Shown piece after piece: positions 12,861 to 23,193 of a DNA stretch of 64,000 bases (the stretch's first letter is position 1; every line of letters begins with the position of its first letter). This stretch comes from Leishmania martiniquensis (lineage: Eukaryota; Euglenozoa; Kinetoplastea; Trypanosomatida; Trypanosomatidae): contig NC_090164.1 in NCBI RefSeq assembly GCF_017916325.1, positions 973,501-1,037,500 on the forward strand, in the 5' to 3' direction. The notes below the pieces were generated by a model. The model was not told where the DNA came from. It worked only from the letters and a program-made list of their open reading frames with translations, and did not search any database. The translations under genes were made by a program, and so were the position numbers.

Positions 12861-13309
12861 CAGTGAGGCTCCATTCCGTCCCCCAGGGGCCCCCTCTGGC
12901 CTCCCGCTGGCCCACCGCGCCCCCGCGCCGCCAAGCTGCCGTAGGGGCACGCGCGGCTGCGGTGCCATCGGCTCCGCCACCCCAGCACGGCCTCCGCCTC
13001 CAGCTCCACGCACCGCCCGCCGTGCAGGCTCCCCCCTTCCCCAAATGCACACACCGCTAGGCAGAGCGAGGGCCGCGAGAGAGAAAATGAGAGAGAGACA
13101 CAAGGTCGGGCCACGCTGGCACCCTGCACATCATGCGGGCGCTGCAAGCCTGCACAGCCCCTCGGCTCTCGCCAATGCTACGCCGTCCAGGGGCCCGACC
13201 GCCGACATGAGAGCAGCGACACATCGCGCCGGCATCCCTGCGTAACGGCTGCCTGTCCCTCTCAGCACCGGAGGCAGTCAGGCGTTGGCAGGGGGGGCAT
13301 GGAGGGGGG
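12861..13309 (-). mobile_element. Interspersed repeat copy B (SIDER-like)
   Basis: Both halves match copies C-G almost base for base, up to the G7 run and GCATGGAGG near 13300. It then lacks the terminal block (CTACAGAGTGGGTACGAG) found in C and D, so it is truncated at the end that is 5' relative to local transcription. Lies 2.1 kb downstream of the stop of the gene at 15434-16657. Subtype CCTCCCGCTGG. Confidence 0.85.
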
Positions 13310-15433
13310 AAGAATGGCTGTGCGGCCTAACCCCCGAACCCCCACACACATGCACAGAGGTCCAACTGGACCCGTGACCCAATGTGTGCGCCAAGAAGCG
13401 GGCTCGCCCGCCTCTGTCTGGAGTCGGCGATGATCGTCTAGAAAAAGAGGAGCTACGCGTCCTTTCGATCCGATGAGCACAGGCAGCAGAACATGTACAA
13501 GCAACCGGTTCTGCAGTTGTGAGAAAAGAAGGAAGAGGTAGACGTAGACGAAAGCGAGCGTTTTACGGAACAGTATCGCGCCATTACATTGACTAAGTTT
13601 GAAATGAAAAGGGACGAAAACAAAACAGTTAGCGTTCACATTACTTTGGCGCCTCTCTGCATAGTCGTTTTTTTGCCTGTATTGATGAGTTGAATTCGGG
13701 AGGAAGGGGGGGGTGAAGCGATCAGGAGGTATTTGAGACGACATGCACGTTGGTTGATAAAAACTGGTGCTGATTCGGGAAAGGTATGCGCGGTCAGCAT
13801 CAAAGGCGTCCTGTTGTGCGTGGGATTGTGCAAGGTAGAAGCTTGCCTCGGGTTGCGGTGGAGAGGAGCTGTACACTATTCTCTCTACCTTCCCCCTCCC
13901 CGTCTCCCGAGTTCCGCTTCGGTATCTGCCGCTGCCGCTGAGCAAGCGCAAAGGTGCTACGCGGCAAAGCCGTGAAACAGCAAAAGAGAAAATGAAGCAT
14001 AGCGGCGTTGATTGCGAGAGGAAAAAAAGAAGAAAAACAAAGAGAGAGAACGCACGGTGGCATACCCAAACAGCGCAAAGCAGAGAGGCACAAGGCGGAC
14101 GGTGAACAAACAAAAAAGGCGAGAGAAGAGGGGAGGGTGGGTGGCGTCGTGACAAAGAGCACAAACAGATGCGCGCACCGTCACACAGGGGAAGGCAGCA
14201 AGAGGGGCGCGTACGCCCACGCACATGTAATAGAACACAAGCGCCGTGGCCCTATCGAGAGGCAAAAGAAGTTAAACACGACACCATCACCAATCGGCGA
14301 TCAACCAAAAGAAGTGATGTACAAAAAAAAAGGAAAGGGAAGTAGAAGCACCGAAAAAAAACACGGATCAGTGGGCGCGCTGTGAAGGAAAAGGTGGGCG
14401 GCGGGGTGAAGAACGGAGGGAGCGGGGGGAGGCCAACTGATAAGCAAAAAAAAGGGAGAAAGAGGGGGAACTCATGTAAGACAAGGAGCAAAGAGGTTAA
14501 CGAGGCAGCGCGACATGACAGGCGAAGCAAAAGAGGAGGGAGGAGGGAGAAAGAAAGAAAAAGAGAGAGAGACGGTTACAGAGGCCTTCCACCACCACCA
14601 CGCCCGGTACCCCTTCCCAATGGTGCACGTGACATGGAGCCCAGCGAGGAACCAAAGGAGAAGTCGACGCAACACAATGCATTAGCGAAAAATACACAGA
14701 AGAAAAAAAACGAAAGCGCCGGCACACACGCACACGAACTAAAACGAAGGCAAAAGAGGAGGAGATGGGACGAAAGATTTCTCAGAGAGGGGGAGGGAGA
14801 TGCAAAACAAAGGAGCGAAGATAGGACATACACGCACACACATGCGCACATATATGAATACATCTACACAGCGGCACGACACGAGAGAAAAGAGAGGGCA
14901 ACACAGCAAAAGAAGTCATACACGACGAAAAAAAAAGAGATGGAAAGCGCATCTCAAAATGGAGGGTGCGCGCTACAGTGCACTCACGCAGGCATAAGCC
15001 GCTACTTGCCATGTGAAGCGAAAAAGAGGGAGTGAGGCGAAAAAAGGGGGAAGCAGTGAATGAGCGAGCGGGGGGGGGCAGAGGCGGAAGGCGGTGCCGA
15101 GGTGAGGAAGCGGATACGCGCACGAACACACACGAACTCATGGCCAGCACAGCAATCGCAAAAGGGGAAAAGAAACCAAAAGCAAAAAGGCACCCCTGTT
15201 AAAGCAAAAAGAGGGAGTACAGCCTCACAAATTCTGCCGCTCATCCGAGCCAGAACGCTCAGCGAAACACACGCGCACCCATACACACATCGGCTTCCTT
15301 TACCTCTCCGACGGGCACCAACTGAGCGCCATGTAAGGAAACGAAGAACCGCGAGTGACCTTTCGACTGCTACAAAAGACACTACCGCGCCAACTTCACT
15401 TATGCTGCGCGCCGCACGTCCAGTTACGTCAGA

Positions 15434-16657
15434 CTACGAGCGCGGAAGCTTGCCCCATCGCGGACAGGGCAGGGCTAGTGGAGGAATGATGGGGTCAAGA
15501 GGCAGGTTCGGTAACAGGCAGCTTCCTACCGGCTCTGGCGCAAAGAAGTTGCGCACACCAAGGGCAGCAGGCTGAATGCCGTCCGGCGAGCCGCCGGCTG
15601 CCGCCGTCGTGCCCCCACCACGTGCGGTCGACATACTGGTAGGTGCCGCATCCGGGGAGGCTACAGAGGAGCCGGGACGGTGACTTTGCGATCCCACAGC
15701 GGCCGAGGTGGTGAGGGACTGCTGCGTCGAAGAGCGCAACGAGGCCCCATCGACGCCCGAGTTGCCCTCGCGCAGCGCCATCGTCGGCGTTTCCGAGGCG
15801 CTCGATAGAACGGGCACAGCAGCGGCTGGTGGCCAGGGCGTATTGGTGATGGGGACAAAGGACTGCTGTGACATCGAGTACGCGAGAAGCGAGGCGGGCG
15901 AGCCAGGCTCCACCACATATGCGAAGTTTCCACTTCCGGAGTGGCCCTGCGGGGTGCGCGAGGCGGCCTGCAGAGGTGAAATAAGCTGGGTAGTCGTGGC
16001 AGGTGGGTGATGGGAGGGTCCGCTCTGCATGGCCGCCGGCGCGCCTGCTGCGGTGCCCTGATACGGGTAGAAAGTGTTTATAGGCCTCGCATGGGTGGGG
16101 CCCGATATGAGCATGAGCCTCTGACTCCCTGGAGGCGTGGCCGCGGCTCCCGATGGGGTGAAGCTCTGCGAAGAAGAGTTGGCCTGGAGGACAATCGGTT
16201 GCTGCAGCATTTGTGACTGCGCAGCCTGCAGAGGTGCGTTGGGCTGCGAGAACGCCGGCTGCGCCGCGATGTATTGTGAGAAAGACGCTCTTGTCCCACT
16301 ACTCATCCTAGCAGGATCGTACGAGATGTTGGAGAGTGGCTGTGGAGGCTGCATCAAGTTCACAATGGAAACGGGCGCCGAGGTGGTGGCGGCGGTGGAG
16401 GCCTCGCCGGCCCTTTGGTTCCCCACTTGGGTGCCCAGCAGCTGAGAGTTGGCGTACTCTGCCGTGCTGTTCGAAGCTGATGAGGTCCCGGGCACTTGTG
16501 AGTGGAAGCCCGGAGTCAGATACACAATATTGCCATCCGGTCGAGGTCCAAGCGGCACCTGGGAAGAGTTCGTGGCAGGAGCGTAGGAAAACGGGATGGA
16601 GGTGCTACTCGAGTTCGGATCGAGGTAGACCCTTCGTGGATCGTACGGGTTAAACAT
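15434..16657 (-). CDS. Disordered S/A/P/Q/T-rich protein of unknown function
   Basis: Predicted 407 aa, function not recognised. The N-terminus MFNPYDPRRVYLDPN is the least biased part; the rest is Ser, Ala, Pro, Gln, Thr and Gly with scattered aromatics and no visible RRM, zinc finger or kinase motif. I find only one lysine, five residues from the C-terminus. I chose the ATG at 16657 over a start 23 codons upstream because the extra codons lie in the pyrimidine tract, and the first AG after that tract (16690-16689) is downstream of the upstream ATG. Such low-charge, glutamine- and aromatic-containing sequence resembles scaffold or RNP-granule proteins, but that is inference. It is followed by 9.5 kb without genes, reminiscent of the long 3'-UTRs of trypanosomatid RNA regulators. 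Confidence 0.75.
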   Translation of the reverse strand: MFNPYDPRRVYLDPNSSSTSIPFSYAPATNSSQVPLGPRPDGNIVYLTPGFHSQVPGTSSASNSTAEYANSQLLGTQVGNQRAGEASTAATTSAPVSIVNLMQPPQPLSNISYDPARMSSGTRASFSQYIAAQPAFSQPNAPLQAAQSQMLQQPIVLQANSSSQSFTPSGAAATPPGSQRLMLISGPTHARPINTFYPYQGTAAGAPAAMQSGPSHHPPATTTQLISPLQAASRTPQGHSGSGNFAYVVEPGSPASLLAYSMSQQSFVPITNTPWPPAAAVPVLSSASETPTMALREGNSGVDGASLRSSTQQSLTTSAAVGSQSHRPGSSVASPDAAPTSMSTARGGGTTAAAGGSPDGIQPAALGVRNFFAPEPVGSCLLPNLPLDPIIPPLALPCPRWGKLPRS

Positions 16658-16688
16658 GGAAAGGGATGAAATGGTGAGCAGAGGCGCG

Positions 16689-16719
16689 CTCGAGCGAAAC
16701 GAAGAAAAAAAAAGAAGCA
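16689..16719 (-). promoter_or_regulatory. Putative trans-splice acceptor for the 407-aa protein gene
   Basis: On the minus strand an uninterrupted T run with C flanks is followed by the first AG at 16690-16689, leaving a 5'-UTR of about 31 bases before the ATG at 16657. No other AG falls between this site and the ATG. Confidence 0.6.
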
Positions 16720-19700
16720 GGCGCACGTGGAAACAATGGATAGAAGCGTGCGAATGACAGACTCACTCACACGCAGGCACCCACACAAGAGAGACGAAGC
16801 GAGACAACGATGCGGCAGCAGTGTCCAAGACCCTCTAAACATCGGCTTTCCTTTCCGTTTCACCACTTTTATCCAGAAGGCACCGCTCTGAAGCGAGCCA
16901 ACTAAGAGGAGAGAAGGGAGGACGGCAAGGAGCCAAGAAAAATGAGGAAGGGAGCGAGGGCAACGGAATGAGAAGGGAGACACAAACAAGAGAGCGCAGT
17001 CGACGAGCGGTGGGACGACAATCTACAACGGCGGCGCGCGAGCGAGATGGCGCATGAATCTCTATGGTCGTTGGATCAGGGCTGCTGTGCCTCGGTATCG
17101 CTGCGGCACGCGTACCGTTCTCACACTGACGCACAACTACTTTTCTTCCCGTTCTTTCCTGTTTGGCTGCCAACGTTTCCCTCTTGGTATTTGCAAAGGC
17201 TACCTAGACGCTAAGCGACACCCACACGCGCACATGCACACACAAGCACAAAGATGATGTGGAGAGGCGGCAAAAGGATAGAGAAAGGGAGCACAGGACC
17301 GTATCGATCAACAGCAGAGAGAGGGCTGGCGTCCGCGTGCGTGCTTCCTGTCCTTTGCCAGCGTTAGAGGGGGAGGAGCGTAGAGAGAGGGGGGGAGTGG
17401 GGGAGGAGGGAAAGTTACGTTGCAGCCGTGGGTTGATCTGGCATATTCGTCCTCATCGATCTCACCTGTGCCGTGCACGCGATTGCCTCGCCTGCACCGC
17501 AGGCGACACCAGCAGGAATAGAGTGCGTCATTTCTACAGGAACACATCGATACGCATGAACGCGCCGTGCCCGTATACGGGAGGAGAGGGCCGCGCCACC
17601 TCATCTTTCCGGTGTCTTCCTCATGGGATCGCAACATGAAAGTTGTTCGACGGGTTGGGGCGAGACGTACCCAGAAGAGAGAAACAGGCATAGGCGCGAT
17701 TCCGCTCCCACTGGGCACAGCGAACTCCATCGCCTCCGCCCCCATCTCGCCGCACCGTCGATGCCTCTGAGCAGAACCGCGCGGGAAATGCGAGCAAAAG
17801 AAAACGTTCCCCAAGGAGAGACATCGCGCCGTTTCCGTGGGAACGGAGGCGCTCACCTCCCGGCATCTGAAGGAGAGAGGGCTGTGAGGGGGGGGTGCAG
17901 AGGGAGGGAAAGCGCGGAAGACTACTTCGCCAGCATTCAGTGTCGGAGGAGTGTCTTTACGAATAAAACAGCGGCTTATGGTACACGAGAGAACATCTGA
18001 GGTCGACAAGCGCGTGGAAAGAGAGAAACGGTAGAGAGGAACAGCACGCGATCTGAAAGACTCTCAGAGAGAGTCACCTGTCTCGGCACGAGGCGTGAAA
18101 AAGCAGCGAAGTGGACGAGGTGCAAGACAGAGAGCGATGCACATGAGGCGCTACCCCTGCATACGCACCCATGCGCAAAGACAGGAGGATACTTGAGCGT
18201 GTCACACCCCACGAGGAAATTACAGGGCACGCGAAAGAAACCAATCCAGCGCAGTCGCAGAGGGCCCCGATAACCGCGCGCGCGTGCAGACACACATACA
18301 TTCGAGCGAGACTTGGCGAAGCAAAAGAAGTCATCACACCGACATTAGCGCGCGACTACCGTAAGTATCCTGTGTTTGTTGGCCACTGGTAGACGAATGC
18401 TTGGTCTAACCGCTAGTGGCTCGAGCGTGCCTGGAGAGCTAAGAGGCAAGGAGCAAGGAGGAGAGTGAGGCAAAGAGAAACCAGCGTTGAAAAAAGAGAG
18501 AAAGAAAGGCGACGAGGATGGAGGGAAGAGAATCGCCCGTGCACGCCATAGAAAACGGGCAGCCGAAGAGCGAGAGAATGATGAAGCGGGGGAGGGGCTA
18601 TTGTGGAGCAGAAAACATAAGGTGGTGTCATCTAACCCTGTACTGTTTTCCTTTGCTTGGTGTCAGTCCTCCACATGCCCTCAGCCCGTGCTCGTATGGT
18701 GTTGCATCAAGGCCGAAATCTTACAAGGATAAATTGAGGAAGCCGCGGGGAGCAGTGGATCAAGGATGCGGAAGGGGAGAGGGTTCAATGGGACATCGAG
18801 GAAATATATAAAAAGACAGGAGTGAAGGCGTCGCGAGGATCAGGAAGAGAGGGGAGGGAGGGCGAATGAGGGGGCATCGGGGGGGGTACGATCCCAGGCA
18901 AGGATGGTCACAGACGCCTCCATGAAGGCCCAGGCAACAAGAGAGTGGGCAAAAAATAGGGCAGGGGTAGCACAGAAGAGTGGTTCCCGGGGAAAGGAGT
19001 ACAACGAAGCTGAGGCACCGCCTTCTCTACAGCTGCATAAATGTATTCGAGAGGACCTGAAAGCGTCGAAGGCGCTAGAACGAGTGATGGGTGGGGGGCG
19101 GAAGGGGGGAATAGCGAAGGGAGAGTAAGGACAGAATACCGGAAAATATGATAAGCAACGAGGGATGCGCGCAAGCGCACGGCAGAGAGAGGGAACACAC
19201 GCAGGGAAAGGAGTGATAGGGTGTATGCACGGGAATTCCGAGCAAAAATAAAGCGCAGCGTTGTAGACCACTTACGCACACGCACAAAGAAAAGAAGGAG
19301 ATGCAGGAGAGAGGGGGAGGGGGGGAAGTAGCGAATACGTACACGCACATACACACCAGCTGCCTGCGCATTGCTACTCCACACGCTCCACTTCTTTTTT
19401 TTGCGTGGTTAGCCCTATCTCTTCCAACGGGTCTGTCGCCCTCCCCTCATCCTTGCCGTGGATGCTCACAATCGGAATGCGCGGAATCACTAAATTTGTG
19501 GGCATATGTGTATGCACTTACTTGTGAAATGAAATGAGAGTGAGAAAGAGAGGGCGGCTGGAGGGCGTGTCCTTCGAAAAGCCGGAGGATAACTCTGAAA
19601 GAGAGGAAACCAAACTAGCTGGAAGGTGGGGCACAAAACAAAAAAACACCGGCTACAAAAAAAGAGAGGGGAGGGGGAGGGATAAAGAACTGAACCCAAA

Positions 19701-19781
19701 GCAGTCGCCAGCCGATGGCAAGACGGCTAACCTCAGGGCTGGTTCGCTCGCTAGGCACATGTTCGTCTCTGATGCATAGAA

Positions 19782-19820
19782 AGATATATACATATATATG
19801 TGTGTGCATGTATATATGCA
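19782..19820. repeat. TA/TG microsatellite
   Basis: About 39 bases of alternating TA with a short TGTGTG insert. It is AT-rich against the GC-rich background and lies in the spacer downstream of the USP5-like gene. Confidence 0.9.
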
Positions 19821-20931
19821 TTTGGGGGAGAGGAGAGTGAGGCGAGTGCGACCTACGCGACTACACGGGAGTGCCTGTGGGTATGTGCGGAGCTTACACA
19901 GTCTGGCATGCAGGTTGCCGGCATGGCGTAGAAAAGAGGGAAAATGGAGAAAGCGAGCTTCGATCTGTTTCCCGGCGTCTCGTTGAGCAGCCCCGCGTCT
20001 AATAGTTTGCGGTGTAGGGGAGGGGGCGTGAGCGACAGTGGTCGCTGTTCTGACTATTTCTTCGTCTTCATGCGAGTTTGCGGGGACGAGCAACGGGTGG
20101 GGAGGGAGAGTTGTTCGCGGACGGCACGAGGGGAAAGGGTGGGGGAAAAGGGTGAAGGCAGCGGTGATCCACGGCGCGCATCCCTCGAAGGAAAGAGAGG
20201 GAGAGGCTGAGCTAAAAGCGTTGGGTATGGCACTAGCCGATAGGTTGGGAAGCCATCCCGCCCCGCTTTTCGGCATCGAATAGCGGTGTTGGTGCATGCG
20301 CATATACTTTTGGTGTGCCAGCGTATCCAAAGCATGTGCTACTGACTACGATGTCCACGCGGGAAAGCGATAGTCGAGTAGGGGTAGAGGTGGCTGAGAG
20401 GTGCACGGGAGGCGGAGACGTACCTGGAGCAGCCCATGCGCTTTGGCGCAGCGTGCGCGTCGGCTCTCTCAAGTCATCACTGGCGGCTCTGCAAGCGCCA
20501 AATAGATAAATTTTGTGTTCGGCCCGGCGAAGGGGGTGGAGGGACACAGTGGAGAGAGAGAAAAGGCCATCGTTGAGGTGACAAGAAAGAGAACCGCTTA
20601 GAGGCGGAGATGGCAAAAAGTTCGGTTAGGAAGATGAAAGGCTGAGGCAAATAGGTGGGCCAGAAGAAAACAGAAGGAAAAAAAGAGAGGGAATCGCAAG
20701 AGCCCGAAACATGACCACATGGGGCGGGGCGGGAGAAGAGAGCCCATCGAGTCACGGCGGCCATGTGATCATCGAGAGCATTACCACACAGAGCGTGGCC
20801 ACACTCTCGCTCCTACAGCACACACACACATAAACGCACAGACGCATACCCCGGCTCCTTTATGTCGCCTATGCATGTGCCAAGAGAGGGCTGTGCTTGT
20901 CGAAGGAGAGGGATGTAGAAGTCGCCATGTC

Positions 20932-23193
20932 TCACGCTTTGCGCTGAAAAAAGTACAGCGAAGCTAGGGAGAAGGGTGGGTTCTGCGACTCGCCAACCTT
21001 CTCATCGTTGAAGAGGAGCCACTTGCCTGTTGCAGCATCCTTGATGTGGCAAACGTAGTGTCCCGTCCGCGCACTGGCGCCCATGTGGCTGATCATCGCT
21101 GTGAGCTCGTACGAGGCGGGCCCATCAGTTGCGGGTTTCGGCACGCTCACTGTGGTAGCGCTGTGGATTGGCGCCAACTGATCCTGCTGGTCATCGAAGT
21201 GCAGCGGCGGTGCGGTCTTGATCATGTCTGAGATCTGTGGATGGCTAAATATGTAGTCAATGGCGCGCTCCACGTTCATATCGGTCTGCAGGAGAGCGTA
21301 GCGCGCGACGTCCATGTCAATGCCCATGCTAACTACCGATACGAGCGCCACTTCATCTATTTCCGGCAACGAAGCGACAGCATGAGTGTCCACCTTAGGC
21401 CGTTGCGCAGGAGGTACCGACGGCAGAGGCATCGGCTCCTCACCCGGCTGCAGCCCAAAGCCTCGGTAAGCCTCTAGCACGAGCTCCTGCGGCACCTCCA
21501 CATACGCATCCATCTTCTTGGTGCTATGAGTGGCCATGTCGAAGTACGTGCGGCGGATGTACACGGCCAGCACATCTGGGAAGCTGGCGAGACGGGTGAC
21601 GGTGGTGTACACGGCCGATTCAAGGCAAGCCTCGCACCGACAGTGGATACTGCTTGGCGAGGTGGCCGCCTGCAGGCAGTCCTCCAGCGAACACCGAGGC
21701 CGCAGCGCGTCCATCTCCGCCTCCGACACCTTTGCCTCGCTTGCGGCAGCTGCGACAGACGCGGCCGACATTGGATCGATCGGGATCGGCAAAGACAGGC
21801 ACTTGTCTTTCTCGTACGTGTATCGCACTCGCTGGCACTTGCTGCACTGCATACGCTGCTCCATCACGATCTCCATGACCTCAGACGGATGCGCCAGCTT
21901 CTGCGAATCCTGTCCACTCGTGCTGCCGCTACCGTTGGGGTGCACGTGCCGCTGCATCTCCTCCAGTAGGTAGAGCATGTACTCCTGCGCATCCTGCTGG
22001 GCACCGGTAGAAAACTCGGGGTGCTGCTGGGCGTACACCTTCTTGAAGAGTCGGGGGCAGATGCTATTGGTGAGCTCATTGCCCTCCTGGCTGAACTCAC
22101 CGGAGAGCAAACCTGCCGCCACACGCTCCGTTTGGCAGTGGCGGCAGCTGTATGGACTTGCGGTACAATGCACTTGATGCGGGGTTGACTTGGCCGGGAA
22201 GAAGGAGCGCTGGAAAGGCCCCAGTGACATGAGGCACTGCACAACGGATGCGAGGTAGCAGCTGTTGCCGATATTTTTGATGCCAGTGTGGCCCGGGCCA
22301 TAAGATGGCGTCAAGGACGCGCCAGCCTCAGTGATCTTGTTGAAGTCGAACTGCGCGGAGTAGTCGTACTCGAGCTCGCCCATCGTCTTGGCAGTTTTCT
22401 TGGCAGTTTGTACATCAATGCCAAAGTGTGCCATGTGCGTTGCGAAGTGTACGTCGTCAACGTCGTCGTCGCAGGCGTAGCAGTAGTAGTCGGCGCCCTG
22501 CGCGGTGATGGTGCCTAGCTTGACACAAGCCGGGTGTCCGCTCAGCTTGTAGTGTTCCAGCGCATGTCCCTTGCCACCTGCCTCGGGACGAGGGCAACCG
22601 ATCGCACCACACGTGACGCACATCCAGTTGTTTACGCGGCATTCACATCTCTCCACCGAGCACTTGTCGTCGGAGGTCGGCGGGTAAACGGTAAAGGGGT
22701 TTTCCAGCTGTTCTAAGCACACCAGGTGAGGGCACTGCGGCTTCTGCAGGCGGCCCACATCACCATCCGCTATGCTGTCCTGCGCGCCTGGCTCAGGTGC
22801 GTTGATGATGCCGCTGTACGCCTCCACAGCCAGATCCGGCACTTGCGCGAACTGCACCTGACAATCTGCGCAGCACACCGCAGTCTCATACTCACTAAGG
22901 GCTGCTACGCCGAGGCAATTCACATCCCTCACCTCCGCCGTCTCCTTCGCGGGCAGTTTCTTGATGGTTGTGTACATGACGTGAGTCTCGTGCACTGTCA
23001 TGTGCTTCTCCAGGTGCTCGCAGCACAGGCCTGTGTGGCATGCCATACAGACGTAGACACCATCGCCGTGACTGCACGAGCGGCAGCAGTAGGCGCACTC
23101 GTCACGGTGCACTGTCTCACCAGGGAACGGGTTCCTCATGACACACTCATTCCACGCATGAGGGCACGCCTCATGCATCACGGGAAACGGCAT
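20932..23193 (-). CDS. USP5/isopeptidase T-like ubiquitin carboxyl-terminal hydrolase
   Basis: Predicted 753-aa cysteine deubiquitinase; the USP5 family disassembles unanchored polyubiquitin chains and recycles ubiquitin. The N-terminal third holds two Cys/His-rich zinc-finger-UBP-like modules (about residues 8-70 and 145-260). The USP catalytic core starts at the Cys box GIKNIGNSCYLAS, nucleophile Cys312, and ends with the His box GHYVCHIKD, general base His712. A UBA domain (about 615-660, ending ERAIDYIFSHPQI) is inserted in the core and matches the second UBA of USP5; I see no convincing first UBA. Zinc-type CxxC pairs follow Cys312. The ATG at 23193 is the first true ATG; a 12-codon extension begins with GTG. 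Low-doubt assignment at family level. Confidence 0.93.
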   Translation of the reverse strand: MPFPVMHEACPHAWNECVMRNPFPGETVHRDECAYCCRSCSHGDGVYVCMACHTGLCCEHLEKHMTVHETHVMYTTIKKLPAKETAEVRDVNCLGVAALSEYETAVCCADCQVQFAQVPDLAVEAYSGIINAPEPGAQDSIADGDVGRLQKPQCPHLVCLEQLENPFTVYPPTSDDKCSVERCECRVNNWMCVTCGAIGCPRPEAGGKGHALEHYKLSGHPACVKLGTITAQGADYYCYACDDDVDDVHFATHMAHFGIDVQTAKKTAKTMGELEYDYSAQFDFNKITEAGASLTPSYGPGHTGIKNIGNSCYLASVVQCLMSLGPFQRSFFPAKSTPHQVHCTASPYSCRHCQTERVAAGLLSGEFSQEGNELTNSICPRLFKKVYAQQHPEFSTGAQQDAQEYMLYLLEEMQRHVHPNGSGSTSGQDSQKLAHPSEVMEIVMEQRMQCSKCQRVRYTYEKDKCLSLPIPIDPMSAASVAAAASEAKVSEAEMDALRPRCSLEDCLQAATSPSSIHCRCEACLESAVYTTVTRLASFPDVLAVYIRRTYFDMATHSTKKMDAYVEVPQELVLEAYRGFGLQPGEEPMPLPSVPPAQRPKVDTHAVASLPEIDEVALVSVVSMGIDMDVARYALLQTDMNVERAIDYIFSHPQISDMIKTAPPLHFDDQQDQLAPIHSATTVSVPKPATDGPASYELTAMISHMGASARTGHYVCHIKDAATGKWLLFNDEKVGESQNPPFSLASLYFFQRKA

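Larger units (their letters stand above)
5888..15433. other. 9.5 kb gene desert, possible giant 3'-UTR or spacer
   Basis: No open frame here has recognisable motifs or a composition like the neighbouring genes. Minus-strand frames (6530-7114, 7643-8446, 8067-8672, 8576-9100, 13262-14224) translate into Phe/Leu/Ser/Pro-rich or Cys-rich strings, which is what long pyrimidine tracts yield. The region contains interspersed repeat copies near 7.2-7.6 kb and 12.9-13.3 kb, CA/TG microsatellites and many A/G runs on the plus strand. In transcription order it follows the gene at 15434-16657 and precedes the acyltransferase at 4958-5887, so some may be a long 3'-UTR of the former. Undetected ncRNA is possible. 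Confidence 0.6.
16658..20931. other. 4.3 kb intergenic region upstream of the 407-aa gene
   Basis: No supported gene apart from the acceptor site near 16.7 kb. Minus-strand frames such as 17308-18009 and 19653-20330 lack motifs and translate repeats and pyrimidine tracts. The plus strand is purine-rich with several CA/TG and TA microsatellites. By transcription order much of it should be the 3'-UTR of the USP5-like gene plus the spacer. Confidence 0.55.

Noticed and set aside
12463..13245. 260-codon plus-strand frame
   Set aside because: Its second half is the interspersed repeat; equivalent frames recur at every copy and are not conserved proteins.
13262..14224. 320-codon minus-strand frame
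   Set aside because: Its end runs into repeat copy B, composition is tract-like, and no motif or family feature is visible.
17308..18009. 233-codon minus-strand frame
   Set aside because: Ends in proline and leucine runs from C/T tracts; no motifs.
19653..20330. 225-codon minus-strand frame
   Set aside because: Includes translated TA/TG microsatellite and pyrimidine runs; no motifs.
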